Shown here: piece after piece, positions 7,917-16,857 of the stretch
Layout of the letters: each line of letters starts with the position of its first letter
How positions within the stretch are numbered: position 1 is the first letter of the stretch
Source of the DNA: CAYMLL01 sp964390645
Lineage (GTDB): Bacteria > Planctomycetota > UBA8108
Length of the DNA: 32,437 nt
Reading direction: 5' to 3'
Assembly (NCBI GenBank): GCA_964390645.1
Contig: CAYMLL010000044.1
Span: 1-32,437 of the forward strand
The notes under the pieces: generated by a model
What the model was told of the DNA's origin: nothing
The model's input: only the letters and a program-made list of their open reading frames with translations
Databases searched by the model: none
Position numbers and translations under genes: made by a program

Positions 7917-9545
7917 ATGGTCGACACCGTCTACCGAGACGAGGAGCCTCCGGTCTTGACGCGCCACTCTGATCTCCGACGCCATCAGCTGAACGTCGGC
8001 GCGCGAACCGCCGTCGCGGGAATCGCGGTCTGGATCCTCGCGGTCGTCGCACTGTCGCTCGAGCTCGCCGAGGCGCTCCTCCTCGTCGGGCCGCTGATCG
8101 CGATCCCGCTCGGCCTGCCGCTCTGCGTGCCCCGAGGACGGCATGACCCGCTGGCCGCCCGCTGGCGGCGGGTCGCGCTCCTCGAGCTTCCCGCCGCCCT
8201 GTCGCTCGTCGGGTCCTTCGCGTTCGAGCCAGGATCGATCGCGGGTGCGCTCACGACCCCATGGGTCGCGTTCACGATCTGCACCGCGATTCTCGGCGCC
8301 CTCCGCCTGGGCGAGCGTGGTCCGTCACCGACGAGCGAGCTCGGTGTCGACTGCGCGCTCCTCTTCCTGCCCATCGGCGGCGCCTGGCTGCTCGCGTCTC
8401 GGTTAGGGTGGCCCTTCCTCGGCTTCGAGGAGCCGGTCGTCTTCCTGACGGCCGCGCACTTTCACTTCGCAGGATTCGCGCTGCCGCTGCTCGCCGGTCG
8501 CGCTGCCCGCAAGGTCGGCGGCCCGCTCGCAAGCGCCATGACAGTCGGAGTGATAACGGGTGTTCCGCTGGTCGCGATCGGCATCTCATTGACGCTGCAC
8601 GGCATCCGCATCATCGAGCTCCTCTCGGCGCTGTGGCTCTGCAGCGCCTGCCTGGCTCTCGCCGCATTACAATTCCATCTCGCGCTTCGGGAGAAAACGG
8701 GCTTCACCAGCCTCCTGCTGACGGCGTCCGCGATGTCAATCCTCGTCGGGATGGGTCTCGCCGGCGCCTACGCCCTCGGTGTCTTCGTCGACACCCGCTG
8801 GCTCGAGATCCCGGACATGCTCCGCCTTCATGCACCGCTCAACATCTTCGGGTTCACCCTCCCCGGGCTCATCCACTGGCATCGACACGATCGGGCCACG
8901 AAGACCGACGACGGGTTGCCGGCGGGAATCGCGATCCATGTGCCGCTCCTGGACGGACCAGTCCTCCCGGATCGAGGTGCCTGGGAGACGCGCGGATTCT
9001 CACCGTCAGCCGAGAACGGCCCACGGCCCACGGACGCACGTGACGAGCACATCGAGGTGATCGCTTCCGTCGAGAGCCTCGAGGCCATCGCCGACGCGAT
9101 CTCACGCTTCGACATCTTCCCCCCCTCGACTCTCGAAGGCGAGACGGGCAGCGACACGATCGCTGTCGGAGACACGATCCTCAGCCGCTACCACGCGCTT
9201 CCCGGCATCGACCTCATCTTCGCGTGCCGGGTCACCGAATCTCATCACGACCGCGACGAGAGTGTCGGCTTCACCTGCCGCACACTCGAGGGTCACCCTT
9301 TCACCGGCGAGGAGACGTTCCGTGTCGAGCCTCGGGCCGACCCGGAAACGCTGCACGTCGTCTGCCGGTCCTGGTCACGACCCGAGAGCTTCTTCGCCCG
9401 CCTTCTACGCCATGCCGCACGACGGCGACAGCTCGAGGCCGCGCGCTCGGCCGTCGTGCGACTGGCAACACACGGAGCACGCGCTCGCACGAACGGTCCT
9501 CCGAGATCGCGACGGCGGGGATCGATCACCCCCGACCAGCCGTGA
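7917..9545 (+). CDS. YndJ-like membrane protein with C-terminal DUF1990-like domain
   Basis: The product has 542 residues. Residues about 28-325 form eight to ten membrane helices and contain FLTAAHFHFAGFALPLLAG, the hallmark His-rich helix of YndJ-family proteins, and a second motif LRLHAPLNIFGFTLPGLIHW. Residues about 375-510 are soluble: RYHALPGIDLIFACRV, VGFTCRTLEGHPFTGEETF and VVCRSWSRPESFFARLLRH. These resemble DUF1990, where a G-F-x-Y-x-T-L-x-G-H-P-x-x-G-E-E-x-F block is typical. The last 40 residues are basic. The function of either domain is not established; a membrane transporter or sensor is possible. No clear Shine-Dalgarno precedes the ATG at 7917, and an internal start is possible. 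The gene converges on the Nramp-like gene with a 185-base spacer that shows no strong terminator. Confidence 0.72.
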   Translation: MVDTVYRDEEPPVLTRHSDLRRHQLNVGARTAVAGIAVWILAVVALSLELAEALLLVGPLIAIPLGLPLCVPRGRHDPLAARWRRVALLELPAALSLVGSFAFEPGSIAGALTTPWVAFTICTAILGALRLGERGPSPTSELGVDCALLFLPIGGAWLLASRLGWPFLGFEEPVVFLTAAHFHFAGFALPLLAGRAARKVGGPLASAMTVGVITGVPLVAIGISLTLHGIRIIELLSALWLCSACLALAALQFHLALREKTGFTSLLLTASAMSILVGMGLAGAYALGVFVDTRWLEIPDMLRLHAPLNIFGFTLPGLIHWHRHDRATKTDDGLPAGIAIHVPLLDGPVLPDRGAWETRGFSPSAENGPRPTDARDEHIEVIASVESLEAIADAISRFDIFPPSTLEGETGSDTIAVGDTILSRYHALPGIDLIFACRVTESHHDRDESVGFTCRTLEGHPFTGEETFRVEPRADPETLHVVCRSWSRPESFFARLLRHAARRRQLEAARSAVVRLATHGARARTNGPPRSRRRGSITPDQP

Positions 9546-9730
9546 ATCCGCCAACGACGCGCTCCGTCAGGACGACGAGCGGACGTGACTCCAGACAGAT
9601 CACGACGTCGAGGGCCTGGCCCGCATCCCCGAACCACCGCTGCCGCGTCCGCCCGCGCCGCTACGCCGCGTTCCCGGACTTCACCGGAGCCTCCTCGTCG
9701 GGTCATCGAGGCGGCCCCGCGGACCGAGAG

Positions 9731-11452
9731 TCACGATCTCCTGCGGACGAGATGAACGAAGACGGCGAGCGCGAGAAACGCGAGCACGGCGCCGATCCCG
9801 TACCATCCGGCCTTCTTCCACACGATGAACACGCTGCCGATCGTGGCGGTGCCGGCGGCGAGCGTCATCAGTACGTTGAAGAGAAAACGACGACCGCCGA
9901 CGGGGCACTGGTCCCCGAGGAACCTCTTCTGATTCATCAGCAGGAAAAACGTGATGTACGCGACCGGCAGCAACATGAACCCGAAGACCGACGTGGGGAC
10001 GGCGAGCCAGAACCCGAGATCCCCCCAGACGAACGGCCCGAGGACGCCGGTAGCCGCGGCCATCGTCCCGAGTCGATAGGGCCAGCCGGTATGCGGCAGC
10101 TGGAAGATCTCACAGACGACGAATCCGGAGATCAGCATCAACAGCGTGATCGTCGACAGCGCCATGCCGAGTACGCCAACACCGAAGACGACGTTTGCGA
10201 AGGTCGGCCCGGTGAAAGGCGACAGCGACTTCGCGAGATCCTGCGCGTTTCGAGTCACGAGGCTGGCCGCCAGCTCGCGCTCCGCCGGCGGGAGATCGTT
10301 CACCGCCTCCGCGATCTCCACGGGCATCGACTTCTTCTCCTCCTTCGCCGTTTCCCACGCCGTCCGCAGCGCCTCGGCTCTCGCGTCGGGCAGCTCCTTC
10401 AGTACCCGGTTGCCGAGAAACCCGCGGTACTGGTCGAGCTGCTTGCCCGACGTCACCGTACCGTCGAGAAGCCCGGGATGAGGAGTCGCGTGAAAGCGGT
10501 TCGCTGACGCGATCACGACGCAGCTCGTCGCCAGCACGAAGGGGATGAACATGCCGGTCCAGAGATCGAACGTCACCAGGCCCCGGAACTCCTTCCCCCA
10601 GCCGCGCCGCAGCAGCGTGTAGGGAAAGAGGAAGGTCATGTTGATACCGACGGCGGTCGCGGCCGCGCTGATCAGGATGTCTCGCTGCGTGTCGACGACC
10701 AGCGTCTCCCAGTAGTCGCGGAAGCCCTCCCTCACGCCCTCGAGCATCGGCGCAAACTCCGCCGACGGCTTGAAGGCCGTCGAGGGATCCAGGTTGATGC
10801 CCCGGAATATCGCTCCCCAGTCGAGTCCGACCTCCGAGCATGCAAGCATGATCACCACGCCACCGAAACAGACGACGATGAGCCCGACGAGTATCTTCAG
10901 CAGTATCTCGTAGAGCTTGATGCCGACACCACCGCGATCGTAGCTCCATGTGACCGTAGTGGTGAGAACGAGGATCGAGACGGCGATCAGGACTCGCGAA
11001 GCCGTGTCTCCGAGCATGCTGTCCGCCCCGAGCAGGCCGGGCAGCAGATTCTGCTGCATCACGCTGTTCGCGAGCGAGTACTGCGGCATCGCCCACACCA
11101 TGTTGGCGACGAGCGACGCGAGCGCCCACCCCCACCCGAGGACCGGGTTCACATGTTCGTTGATCGCCTGAAACGGTCGCTTGCCGGTCGACATCGTCAC
11201 GTAGCCGATGGCGCTCAGCATGATGATCCCCAGAACCATCGCAAAGGGCTGCAGCCATAGCAGCGAGTACCCGGCGAGAACTCCGAGGAAGAGACTGCTC
11301 GAGAGCGAGCCGCCACCGAGCGTGATGGCGCTCTGCATCCAGCCCGGGCCGGACAGCTTCACGTAGGCCCCGAGGCGGGCCTTCGTGCCCTTCTGCTCAG
11401 CGTCAACGAGAAGTTGACGATCTGCCTGGAGCTTGCTCCGAGAGTCACTCAT
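9731..11452 (-). CDS. Nramp (SLC11)-like transporter, divergent metal site
   Basis: The 573-residue product has about 11-12 membrane helices and the order of motifs of the Nramp fold. The first helix carries LSGPGWMQSAITLGGGSL (GPGW at 35-38) where metal transporters have Asp-Pro-Gly-Asn. The sixth carries GINMTFLFPYTLL (271-280), with Phe-Pro where the metal-binding Met-Pro is expected. The metal-coordinating Asp and Met therefore appear replaced, so the substrate may not be manganese or iron. A soluble segment of about 70 residues (roughly 330-400) interrupts the helices. The start is MSDSRSKLQADRQ; the open frame extends to 11521 but into the region shared with the divergent gene. It is transcribed away from the propeller-cytochrome gene, with 156 bases between the starts. 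Substrate unknown. Confidence 0.75.
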   Translation of the reverse strand: MSDSRSKLQADRQLLVDAEQKGTKARLGAYVKLSGPGWMQSAITLGGGSLSSSLFLGVLAGYSLLWLQPFAMVLGIIMLSAIGYVTMSTGKRPFQAINEHVNPVLGWGWALASLVANMVWAMPQYSLANSVMQQNLLPGLLGADSMLGDTASRVLIAVSILVLTTTVTWSYDRGGVGIKLYEILLKILVGLIVVCFGGVVIMLACSEVGLDWGAIFRGINLDPSTAFKPSAEFAPMLEGVREGFRDYWETLVVDTQRDILISAAATAVGINMTFLFPYTLLRRGWGKEFRGLVTFDLWTGMFIPFVLATSCVVIASANRFHATPHPGLLDGTVTSGKQLDQYRGFLGNRVLKELPDARAEALRTAWETAKEEKKSMPVEIAEAVNDLPPAERELAASLVTRNAQDLAKSLSPFTGPTFANVVFGVGVLGMALSTITLLMLISGFVVCEIFQLPHTGWPYRLGTMAAATGVLGPFVWGDLGFWLAVPTSVFGFMLLPVAYITFFLLMNQKRFLGDQCPVGGRRFLFNVLMTLAAGTATIGSVFIVWKKAGWYGIGAVLAFLALAVFVHLVRRRS

Positions 11453-11608
11453 GAGTTCGTGTCCGTGATGATGGGTTGTGGATGGAAGCCTCACGATAGG
11501 TACGAAAGAGAGGAGTGTCAATGCCAGGACGCACCGGTGACTGCGGGTGGACGGCCGGAATGGGCTCGTTTAGAGTGGCCGTCTTCCTCCTCCTCCAACG
11601 GGATCCCG

Positions 11609-14600
11609 ATGGCGCCCATGCATTCGTCTCTGTCAGCCTCGCTCGCGGTCTGGTGTTTCCTCGCGAGCTCCTCGACCTCGGTGGCGCTGGAGCAGTTCCG
11701 CCTTCTCGACCCCGACACGTTCACTGTCGAGCAAGCCGCTGATACGCCGCTCGCGCACGACATCTACTCGATGTGCCTCGACGCGCAGGCGCGCGTCCTG
11801 GTCTCCGGCCCGGGGTACATCCGCCGGCTGGTCGACGCGAACGATGACGGTGTCTTTGACGACTTCGTTAACTTCTTCGAGGGGCCGGCAGGCGGCTGTC
11901 AGGGGATGACGTGGCACGGCTCGTCACTCTACACGACCGGCGGCCGCGGGCTCGAGCGCTACGACGACGCGAACCGCGACGGCGTCGCCGACGGTCCGCC
12001 GGAGCGGCTGCTGCGTCTCTCGACCGGAGGCGAGCACAATTCTCACGCGCTGCGTGTCGGTCCTGATCGCTCACTCTACTTCCTCGGAGGCAACTACAAC
12101 GGCCTGCCACACGGCGACGTCACGGGCTTCTCGCCGGTTCCTCGATACTACGCCGGAATTTTCTGCCGTATGAGTCTCGACGCGAGGTCGGTCGAGGTCT
12201 GGTCCGATGGCATGCGCAACGCGTACGACTTCGACTTCTCCCCCACCGGAGCGATCTTCGGGTGGGACTCCGACAGCGAACGCGATGAGGGGCTCCTCTG
12301 GTACCGACCGTGCCGGCTCTACCACTTCACACCCGGCGCCGACTGCGGCTGGCGCTCGATCGGCTCGGGCAAGGTGCCGATCTACGCGCTGGACAGCGTG
12401 CGTCCAACGGCCGAAGTCCATCGCGGCTCACCGACCGGTGTCGCGACCTACTGGCACGACGCGTTCCCCGCTCGCTATCGAGGTGGTGTCCTGGCGCTCG
12501 ACTGGACGCTCGGACGTGTCTATCTCTTCCGGCCGCGGCCGCGGGGCGCGAGCTACGCCGCGGAGCCGGAGATCTTCCTGCAGGCGGCCGGCAACGTCTC
12601 GTTCGCGCCCACAGACATCGTGATCGCTCCCGACGGCAGTGTTCTGATCAGCTCCGGCGGCCGCGGCATCGCAGGATCCGTCTGGCGCGTTCGCGCGACG
12701 ACGGGGGCTCGAGGACGGAGCCCCAGCCCGCCCCCTCTCGGTGCGACGGTGCTCGACGTTCTTCGCCAGCCGGTTCCGATGGCGGCATGGTCTCGAACGC
12801 GCTGGCACCCACTGGCGAAGAAGCTCGGCGCCGACGCCTTCATCAACGTGCTGCGAGGGTCAGGTCCCCGGGTCCCTGCATCGAGCGACCCCGAAGACGC
12901 GCACACCCTGTCCGTGCGCGCTCTGGAGGTCCTCATCGAGCTCTTCCCGGGTCGCTGCCGCGATGCCCTCGACCTCGCGACACGCTCACGCTTCACCGCA
13001 TTGCGCGCGCAGGCCGCGCGGTGGATCGGCGTGTTCGGCAGGCCGGATGACCTCATACCGCTGCTCGACGACACGGAGCCCCGTGTGCTGCGCAACGCCG
13101 CGGAGAGCGCGGCACGATTCTGGAAGACAGCCGCCGGACGCACGCTCGCGCCACGCGTGCTGGCTCTCGGCGGCTCGCGCGACCGACGGCTTCGCCAGGC
13201 CGCGATCGCGTCCCTGTCGCTGCTGCCGGACGCGGCGACCCTGACGGCAAAGCGGGCGGGCGAGCGCAGCGTTCTCGGCCATGTGCTCGCGCGCCGCACA
13301 CCTCGCGGCAAGCTGCCGTCACGCGCGATCCGGCTCGGCCTCGCGAATCTGTCCGATGCCGCGGCAGACAACGACGACCGGCTCGACGCGCTACGCGTGA
13401 TCAACGCGGCGTTCGATCGTCTCGAGGATGGCGAGGATCCGCGCTACGTGACCTTCGACTCCCGGTGGGAGACCGTGAACCTCGAGCCTCACGCCCGGAC
13501 GGTGGAGAAGGTGCTCGATGCCGTCGGCAAGCTCGTTCTCGACGAGGATGACCGCATCGCCCACGAGACCTGGCGGCTCGCCGGAAAGCTCCGTAGCCAG
13601 TCGCCGGTCCTCGCACGCGCCCTGAGCTCCGGCTTCACGTCGAATTCCAGCGCGAGTGACGACTTCTTCCGGCTCTGGTGCCTGGCCCGACTATCCGGAT
13701 CATGGGACGATGCCACGCTGAAGGCCGTCGCGGACGCGGGCGTCTCCCTCGCCGGAAAGATCCGGTCTCAGTCCGTTCGACGAGACAACAAGTGGAAGCT
13801 CTACGAGCACGGCGTCTGGGAGCGCCTCGTCGGTCGACACCCGGAGCTCGCGGGGAAGGTCGTCCGGCACCGGAGCTTCGGGGATGCAGAGCACCTCGCG
13901 CTGATCGGCGCCGCGCCCCCGAAGCTGCACGAGGAAGCCGCTCGCACCCTCCTCGATCGCGAGCTGCCCGGATCCGTCTCCGCACGCCGCGACATCCTTG
14001 ACTATGCGTCGCGACACTCGAAAGGCGAGGATCGATCGCGCCTCCTCCGGAAGCTCCGCACGGTCGCCCGCGAGCCCGGTCTGCGCACGTTGGCGATCGA
14101 GGTGCTCTCGCACGCTCCGATCGCGGCGGACCGCGACCTTTTTCTCGACGCACTGCGCGATGATCTCCCTCGACCGATCCCGCGCGCGGTCCACGGGCTC
14201 GAACGGCTATCGAGAGATTCTGCCAGCGACGAGGAGCTCCTCCATCTCCTGCGCTGGGCGTACATCTTCGACCGAGATCCGAAGCGCCGCCGCGACCGCG
14301 ATACGCTGGCCGCGCGTATCGAGACGATCACGTCGATTCAGACGGGCTACCAGAAGCGCTCGAAGAAGTCACAGCGTGCCGTGCTCGACGCCTGGTCGAA
14401 GGCGCTTCGCGATCGCGCCCCCGAGAGAGCGAAGGAGCTGCTCGCGCTCCGCGAGGTCCAGGTGGGCGATGATGAGCTGGTCGAGCGACTCCTCGCGACA
14501 GCGCCGTGGGGCCAGGGCGATGCCGGGCGCGGAAGAATCGTCTTCGAGAGCCGCTCGTGCGGCAGCTGCCACCATCTCGGCAGCGTCGGAAGAAGCGTCG

Positions 14601-14923
14601 GTCCTGGCCTCGCAGGTGTCGGCCGACGTCTCGATCTGCACGCGCTCCTCGTCGAGATCGCGACACCGAGCAAGGTCGTCGCGGAGCGCTACCTCATCAC
14701 CGAGTACCTGATGAAGAACGGCGAGGTTATCCAGGGGAAGTCCGTCTACACCGCTCGGGACGCCGACGTCACCGTGACGCGCGACGGCAGCTACCGCCGC
14801 ATCGATCCGACCCGACTCCTCGGCAAGACAACGAGGCCGCTGTCCCTGATGCCCGACGGGCTCCTCGGAGGGCTCACTTCCCTCGAAGTCGCCGATCTCG
14901 TCGCCTATATCCGGAAGTTCTGA
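11609..14923 (+). CDS. Large PVC-type membrane-bound dehydrogenase-like protein with heme c domain
   Basis: The ATG at 11609 gives 1104 residues starting MAPMHSSLSASLAVWCFLAS, a plausible signal peptide; ATG at 11618 is equally possible. Residues about 30-370 form a propeller: DIYSMCLDAQARVLVSGPGY, EHNSHALRVGPDRSLYFLGG, DGMRNAYDFDFSPTGAIFG and FAPTDIVIAPDGSVLISSGG. Residues about 400-950 are helical and HEAT-like. The C-terminus is a PVC-type heme-binding module with CGSCHH (Cys984, Cys987, His988), VGPGLAGVGRRLD, an L-x-E-I-x-x-P-S-K segment and LSLMPDGLLGGLT. This propeller-HEAT-cytochrome order is typical of a large planctomycete/verrucomicrobial paralogue family thought to oxidise sugars or polyols at the periplasmic side. 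The substrate is not known. The MFS gene begins six bases after its stop, suggesting co-transcription. Confidence 0.86.
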   Translation: MAPMHSSLSASLAVWCFLASSSTSVALEQFRLLDPDTFTVEQAADTPLAHDIYSMCLDAQARVLVSGPGYIRRLVDANDDGVFDDFVNFFEGPAGGCQGMTWHGSSLYTTGGRGLERYDDANRDGVADGPPERLLRLSTGGEHNSHALRVGPDRSLYFLGGNYNGLPHGDVTGFSPVPRYYAGIFCRMSLDARSVEVWSDGMRNAYDFDFSPTGAIFGWDSDSERDEGLLWYRPCRLYHFTPGADCGWRSIGSGKVPIYALDSVRPTAEVHRGSPTGVATYWHDAFPARYRGGVLALDWTLGRVYLFRPRPRGASYAAEPEIFLQAAGNVSFAPTDIVIAPDGSVLISSGGRGIAGSVWRVRATTGARGRSPSPPPLGATVLDVLRQPVPMAAWSRTRWHPLAKKLGADAFINVLRGSGPRVPASSDPEDAHTLSVRALEVLIELFPGRCRDALDLATRSRFTALRAQAARWIGVFGRPDDLIPLLDDTEPRVLRNAAESAARFWKTAAGRTLAPRVLALGGSRDRRLRQAAIASLSLLPDAATLTAKRAGERSVLGHVLARRTPRGKLPSRAIRLGLANLSDAAADNDDRLDALRVINAAFDRLEDGEDPRYVTFDSRWETVNLEPHARTVEKVLDAVGKLVLDEDDRIAHETWRLAGKLRSQSPVLARALSSGFTSNSSASDDFFRLWCLARLSGSWDDATLKAVADAGVSLAGKIRSQSVRRDNKWKLYEHGVWERLVGRHPELAGKVVRHRSFGDAEHLALIGAAPPKLHEEAARTLLDRELPGSVSARRDILDYASRHSKGEDRSRLLRKLRTVAREPGLRTLAIEVLSHAPIAADRDLFLDALRDDLPRPIPRAVHGLERLSRDSASDEELLHLLRWAYIFDRDPKRRRDRDTLAARIETITSIQTGYQKRSKKSQRAVLDAWSKALRDRAPERAKELLALREVQVGDDELVERLLATAPWGQGDAGRGRIVFESRSCGSCHHLGSVGRSVGPGLAGVGRRLDLHALLVEIATPSKVVAERYLITEYLMKNGEVIQGKSVYTARDADVTVTRDGSYRRIDPTRLLGKTTRPLSLMPDGLLGGLTSLEVADLVAYIRKF

Positions 14924-14929
14924 GAACGC

Positions 14930-16135
14930 GTGACAACACCACGAGGCTTCGAACGCCGCATCCTCTTCTTCACGTGCGCCGGTCACACGCTGACCCACGT
15001 GATGATCCACCTCTTCACACCGATCCAGCGGGAGATGCGAGACTCGTTCGAGCTCTCGGATGCCGAGCTGACCGGGTGGGCGTCGATCAGCGTGGCGCTC
15101 TTCGGCGCCGGGGCTCTGCCTGCCGGCTGGCTCGGCGATCGCTTCGGCGAGAAGCCCCTGCTCGTCGCGTTCTACGCGCTCTCGGCGACCGGCGCCCTGG
15201 TTATCGGCTCCGCGCAGACGTTATGGCAGCTCGGCGTCGGCTTCGCGCTCGTCGGGCTCGGAACGAGCATCTACCATCCGGTCGGGCTGGCGTTGATCTC
15301 CAAGGGTATGCGCAAGCCCGGATGGGGAATGGGCATCAACGGGCTCTTCGGCAGCCTAGGCACCGCGCTCAGCCCGGTCGTCGCCGTACAGATGACCCAG
15401 TGGACCGGCAGCTGGCGCTGGGCCTTTCTCGGCCTCGTCGCACCCACGGTGGTCCTGGCGATCTGGATGGCGACGAGCGACCTCGGCGGCACCCGGGACA
15501 CGGACGCCGAGCGTCCGTCGGTCACGCGCGCGCAAGACATGCGGCACGGCTCCCTCCGCCTCGTCGTCACTCTGCTGCTGCTCGCCATGGCCTGCGGCGG
15601 GGTCTACTACAGCCTGATCATCACCAAGATGCCGGATCACCTCTCCACTCGCCTGGCGGGAGGGTCCTTCGAGGACGACCTGACACGCCGAGCGTGGATT
15701 CCCTTCCTCGTCTACGCGATCGGCGGGCTGGCGCAGGTCCTCTTCGGCCACCTGGTCAGCCGTCGCGACGGACGGGGCCTCTACGTGGTGATTCTCGCGA
15801 TCGCGTCACCCCTGATCCTGGCGGTCGGGGTGCTGGGAGGGGGAGTGCTCCTGACGACGACGGCCTGCGCCATGTCGTTCTTCATGTTCGCGGTGCAGCC
15901 CGTCGAGAACACCTTGCTGGCACGCTACTCGCCGCCGAGGTGGCGGGGGCTGCTCTACGGGCTAAAGTTCGTCGTCGTCTTCGGTGCCGGCATGGGGATC
16001 GGCACCTGGCTGAGCGGAACGATCTCCGAGCGTCACGACCTGGGGACGGTCTTCGTGGTGGCGTCGGGATTCACCGTCACGGCTCTGCTCTTCGCAGTCG
16101 CGGCTCGTATCGTCAAGATCACCCCACGACCCTGA
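14930..16135 (+). CDS. MFS transporter
   Basis: The product has 401 residues with about 11-12 membrane helices. The loop between helices 2 and 3 has GWLGDRFGEKPLL, a form of the MFS motif G-x-L-x-D-R-x-G-x-(K/R). Helices 4-5 have IYHPVGLALIS and GMGINGLFGSLGTALSP, close to the Fsr-like (fosmidomycin resistance) branch of MFS. The start is GTG at 14930, six bases after the stop of the dehydrogenase-like gene. The two genes are probably one operon, so the transporter might export or import the substrate or product of that enzyme. The substrate cannot be read from the sequence. Confidence 0.85.
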   Translation: MTTPRGFERRILFFTCAGHTLTHVMIHLFTPIQREMRDSFELSDAELTGWASISVALFGAGALPAGWLGDRFGEKPLLVAFYALSATGALVIGSAQTLWQLGVGFALVGLGTSIYHPVGLALISKGMRKPGWGMGINGLFGSLGTALSPVVAVQMTQWTGSWRWAFLGLVAPTVVLAIWMATSDLGGTRDTDAERPSVTRAQDMRHGSLRLVVTLLLLAMACGGVYYSLIITKMPDHLSTRLAGGSFEDDLTRRAWIPFLVYAIGGLAQVLFGHLVSRRDGRGLYVVILAIASPLILAVGVLGGGVLLTTTACAMSFFMFAVQPVENTLLARYSPPRWRGLLYGLKFVVVFGAGMGIGTWLSGTISERHDLGTVFVVASGFTVTALLFAVAARIVKITPRP

Positions 16136-16148
16136 GCGACCGGCTCGG

Positions 16149-16374
16149 AAGACCCGTGACGCGAGAAGACCCGTGACGCGAGAAGACCCGTGACGCGAGA
16201 AGNNNNNNNNNNNNNNNNNNNNNNNNNNNNNNNNNNNNNNNNNNNNNNNNNNNNNNNNNNNNNNNNNNNNNNNNNNNNNNNNNNNNNNNNNNNNNNNNNN
16301 NNGACGCGAGAAGACCCGTGACGCGAGAAGACCCGTGACGCGAGAAGACCCGTGACGCGAGAAGACCCGTGACG
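16149..16374. repeat. 17-bp minisatellite A, interrupted by assembly gap
   Basis: The unit AAGACCCGTGACGCGAG occurs three times exactly at 16149-16199. After the gap it occurs three more times at 16311-16361, with partial units at 16303-16310 and 16362-16374. Copies are identical, which implies recent expansion or homogenisation. It fills the space between the convergent MFS and winged-helix genes. The true copy number is hidden by the 100-N gap. Confidence 0.95.
16203..16302. other. Assembly gap of 100 N inside minisatellite A
   Basis: One hundred consecutive N, the usual placeholder for a gap of unknown length. Both flanks are the same 17-bp repeat, so the gap is due to the repeat. Confidence 0.98.
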
Positions 16375-16379
16375 GTTGA

Positions 16380-16601
16380 TCAGGCGTAGAGCTCGGCCTC
16401 GACGAGGCAGACGAAGGTCTTCTTGTTGACGGTCTGGAAGTCGATCTTGCCCTCGCGAGCGAGCCAGCCGATCCCCGCGACGATCTCGTCGCCGGTGAAT
16501 CCGTCGATTCTCTTCAGCATGCTCACCGTGCTGCCCACTTCCACCTCGTGAAGGCGCGCCCACACCGCTCCGGCCGCCCCACCGATCCTCTGCACGTTCA
16601 T
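16380..16601 (-). CDS. Small winged-helix protein (DUF2582-like)
   Basis: The product has 73 residues: MNVQRIGGAAGAVWARL, then a middle part ending in GWLAREGKI, with a C-terminal TFVCLVEAELY strand. This order (I-G-x-x-A-G-x-x-W-x-x-L and G-W-L-A-R-E-x-K-I) is that of the small winged helix-turn-helix family DUF2582. The family is found in many bacteria and archaea, probably binding DNA, with unknown targets. The ATG at 16601 has AAGGAG nine bases upstream; a GTG at 16607 lies too close to it. The gene is divergent from Pus10 with a 256-base spacer and ends at the edge of minisatellite A. Confidence 0.85.
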   Translation of the reverse strand: MNVQRIGGAAGAVWARLHEVEVGSTVSMLKRIDGFTGDEIVAGIGWLAREGKIDFQTVNKKTFVCLVEAELYA

Positions 16602-16857
16602 GCTCACGTGCTCCTTTCTCTTCCTTTCTTCCGCTCTTCAACTCGACCCGTCGCCACCCGGAGACGCTCACCTGGCACCCCGGATCTCCTCGGCTTCGAA
16701 CGAGCTGACGCCTACTCTACCGAAAGGAATCGACGGTTTCCCCGAAAAAATAGGTCCGGAAGGTCGTAAACGGGCAGGGCTCGTCGATAATCTGCGCAAG
16801 CCGCAACCGTTACCCGGAGCGCCGTTGCGAACGCGGCAGAAGAATTTTCCCGGCGAC

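Noticed and set aside
16149..16374. CRISPR array
   Set aside because: Units are 17 bp and directly abutting without unique spacers, and no cas genes are present. This is a tandem minisatellite.
16033..16671. Minus-strand frame crossing minisatellite A and the N gap
   Set aside because: It depends on the N placeholder and repeat translation; the real gene on that strand is the winged-helix gene in another frame.
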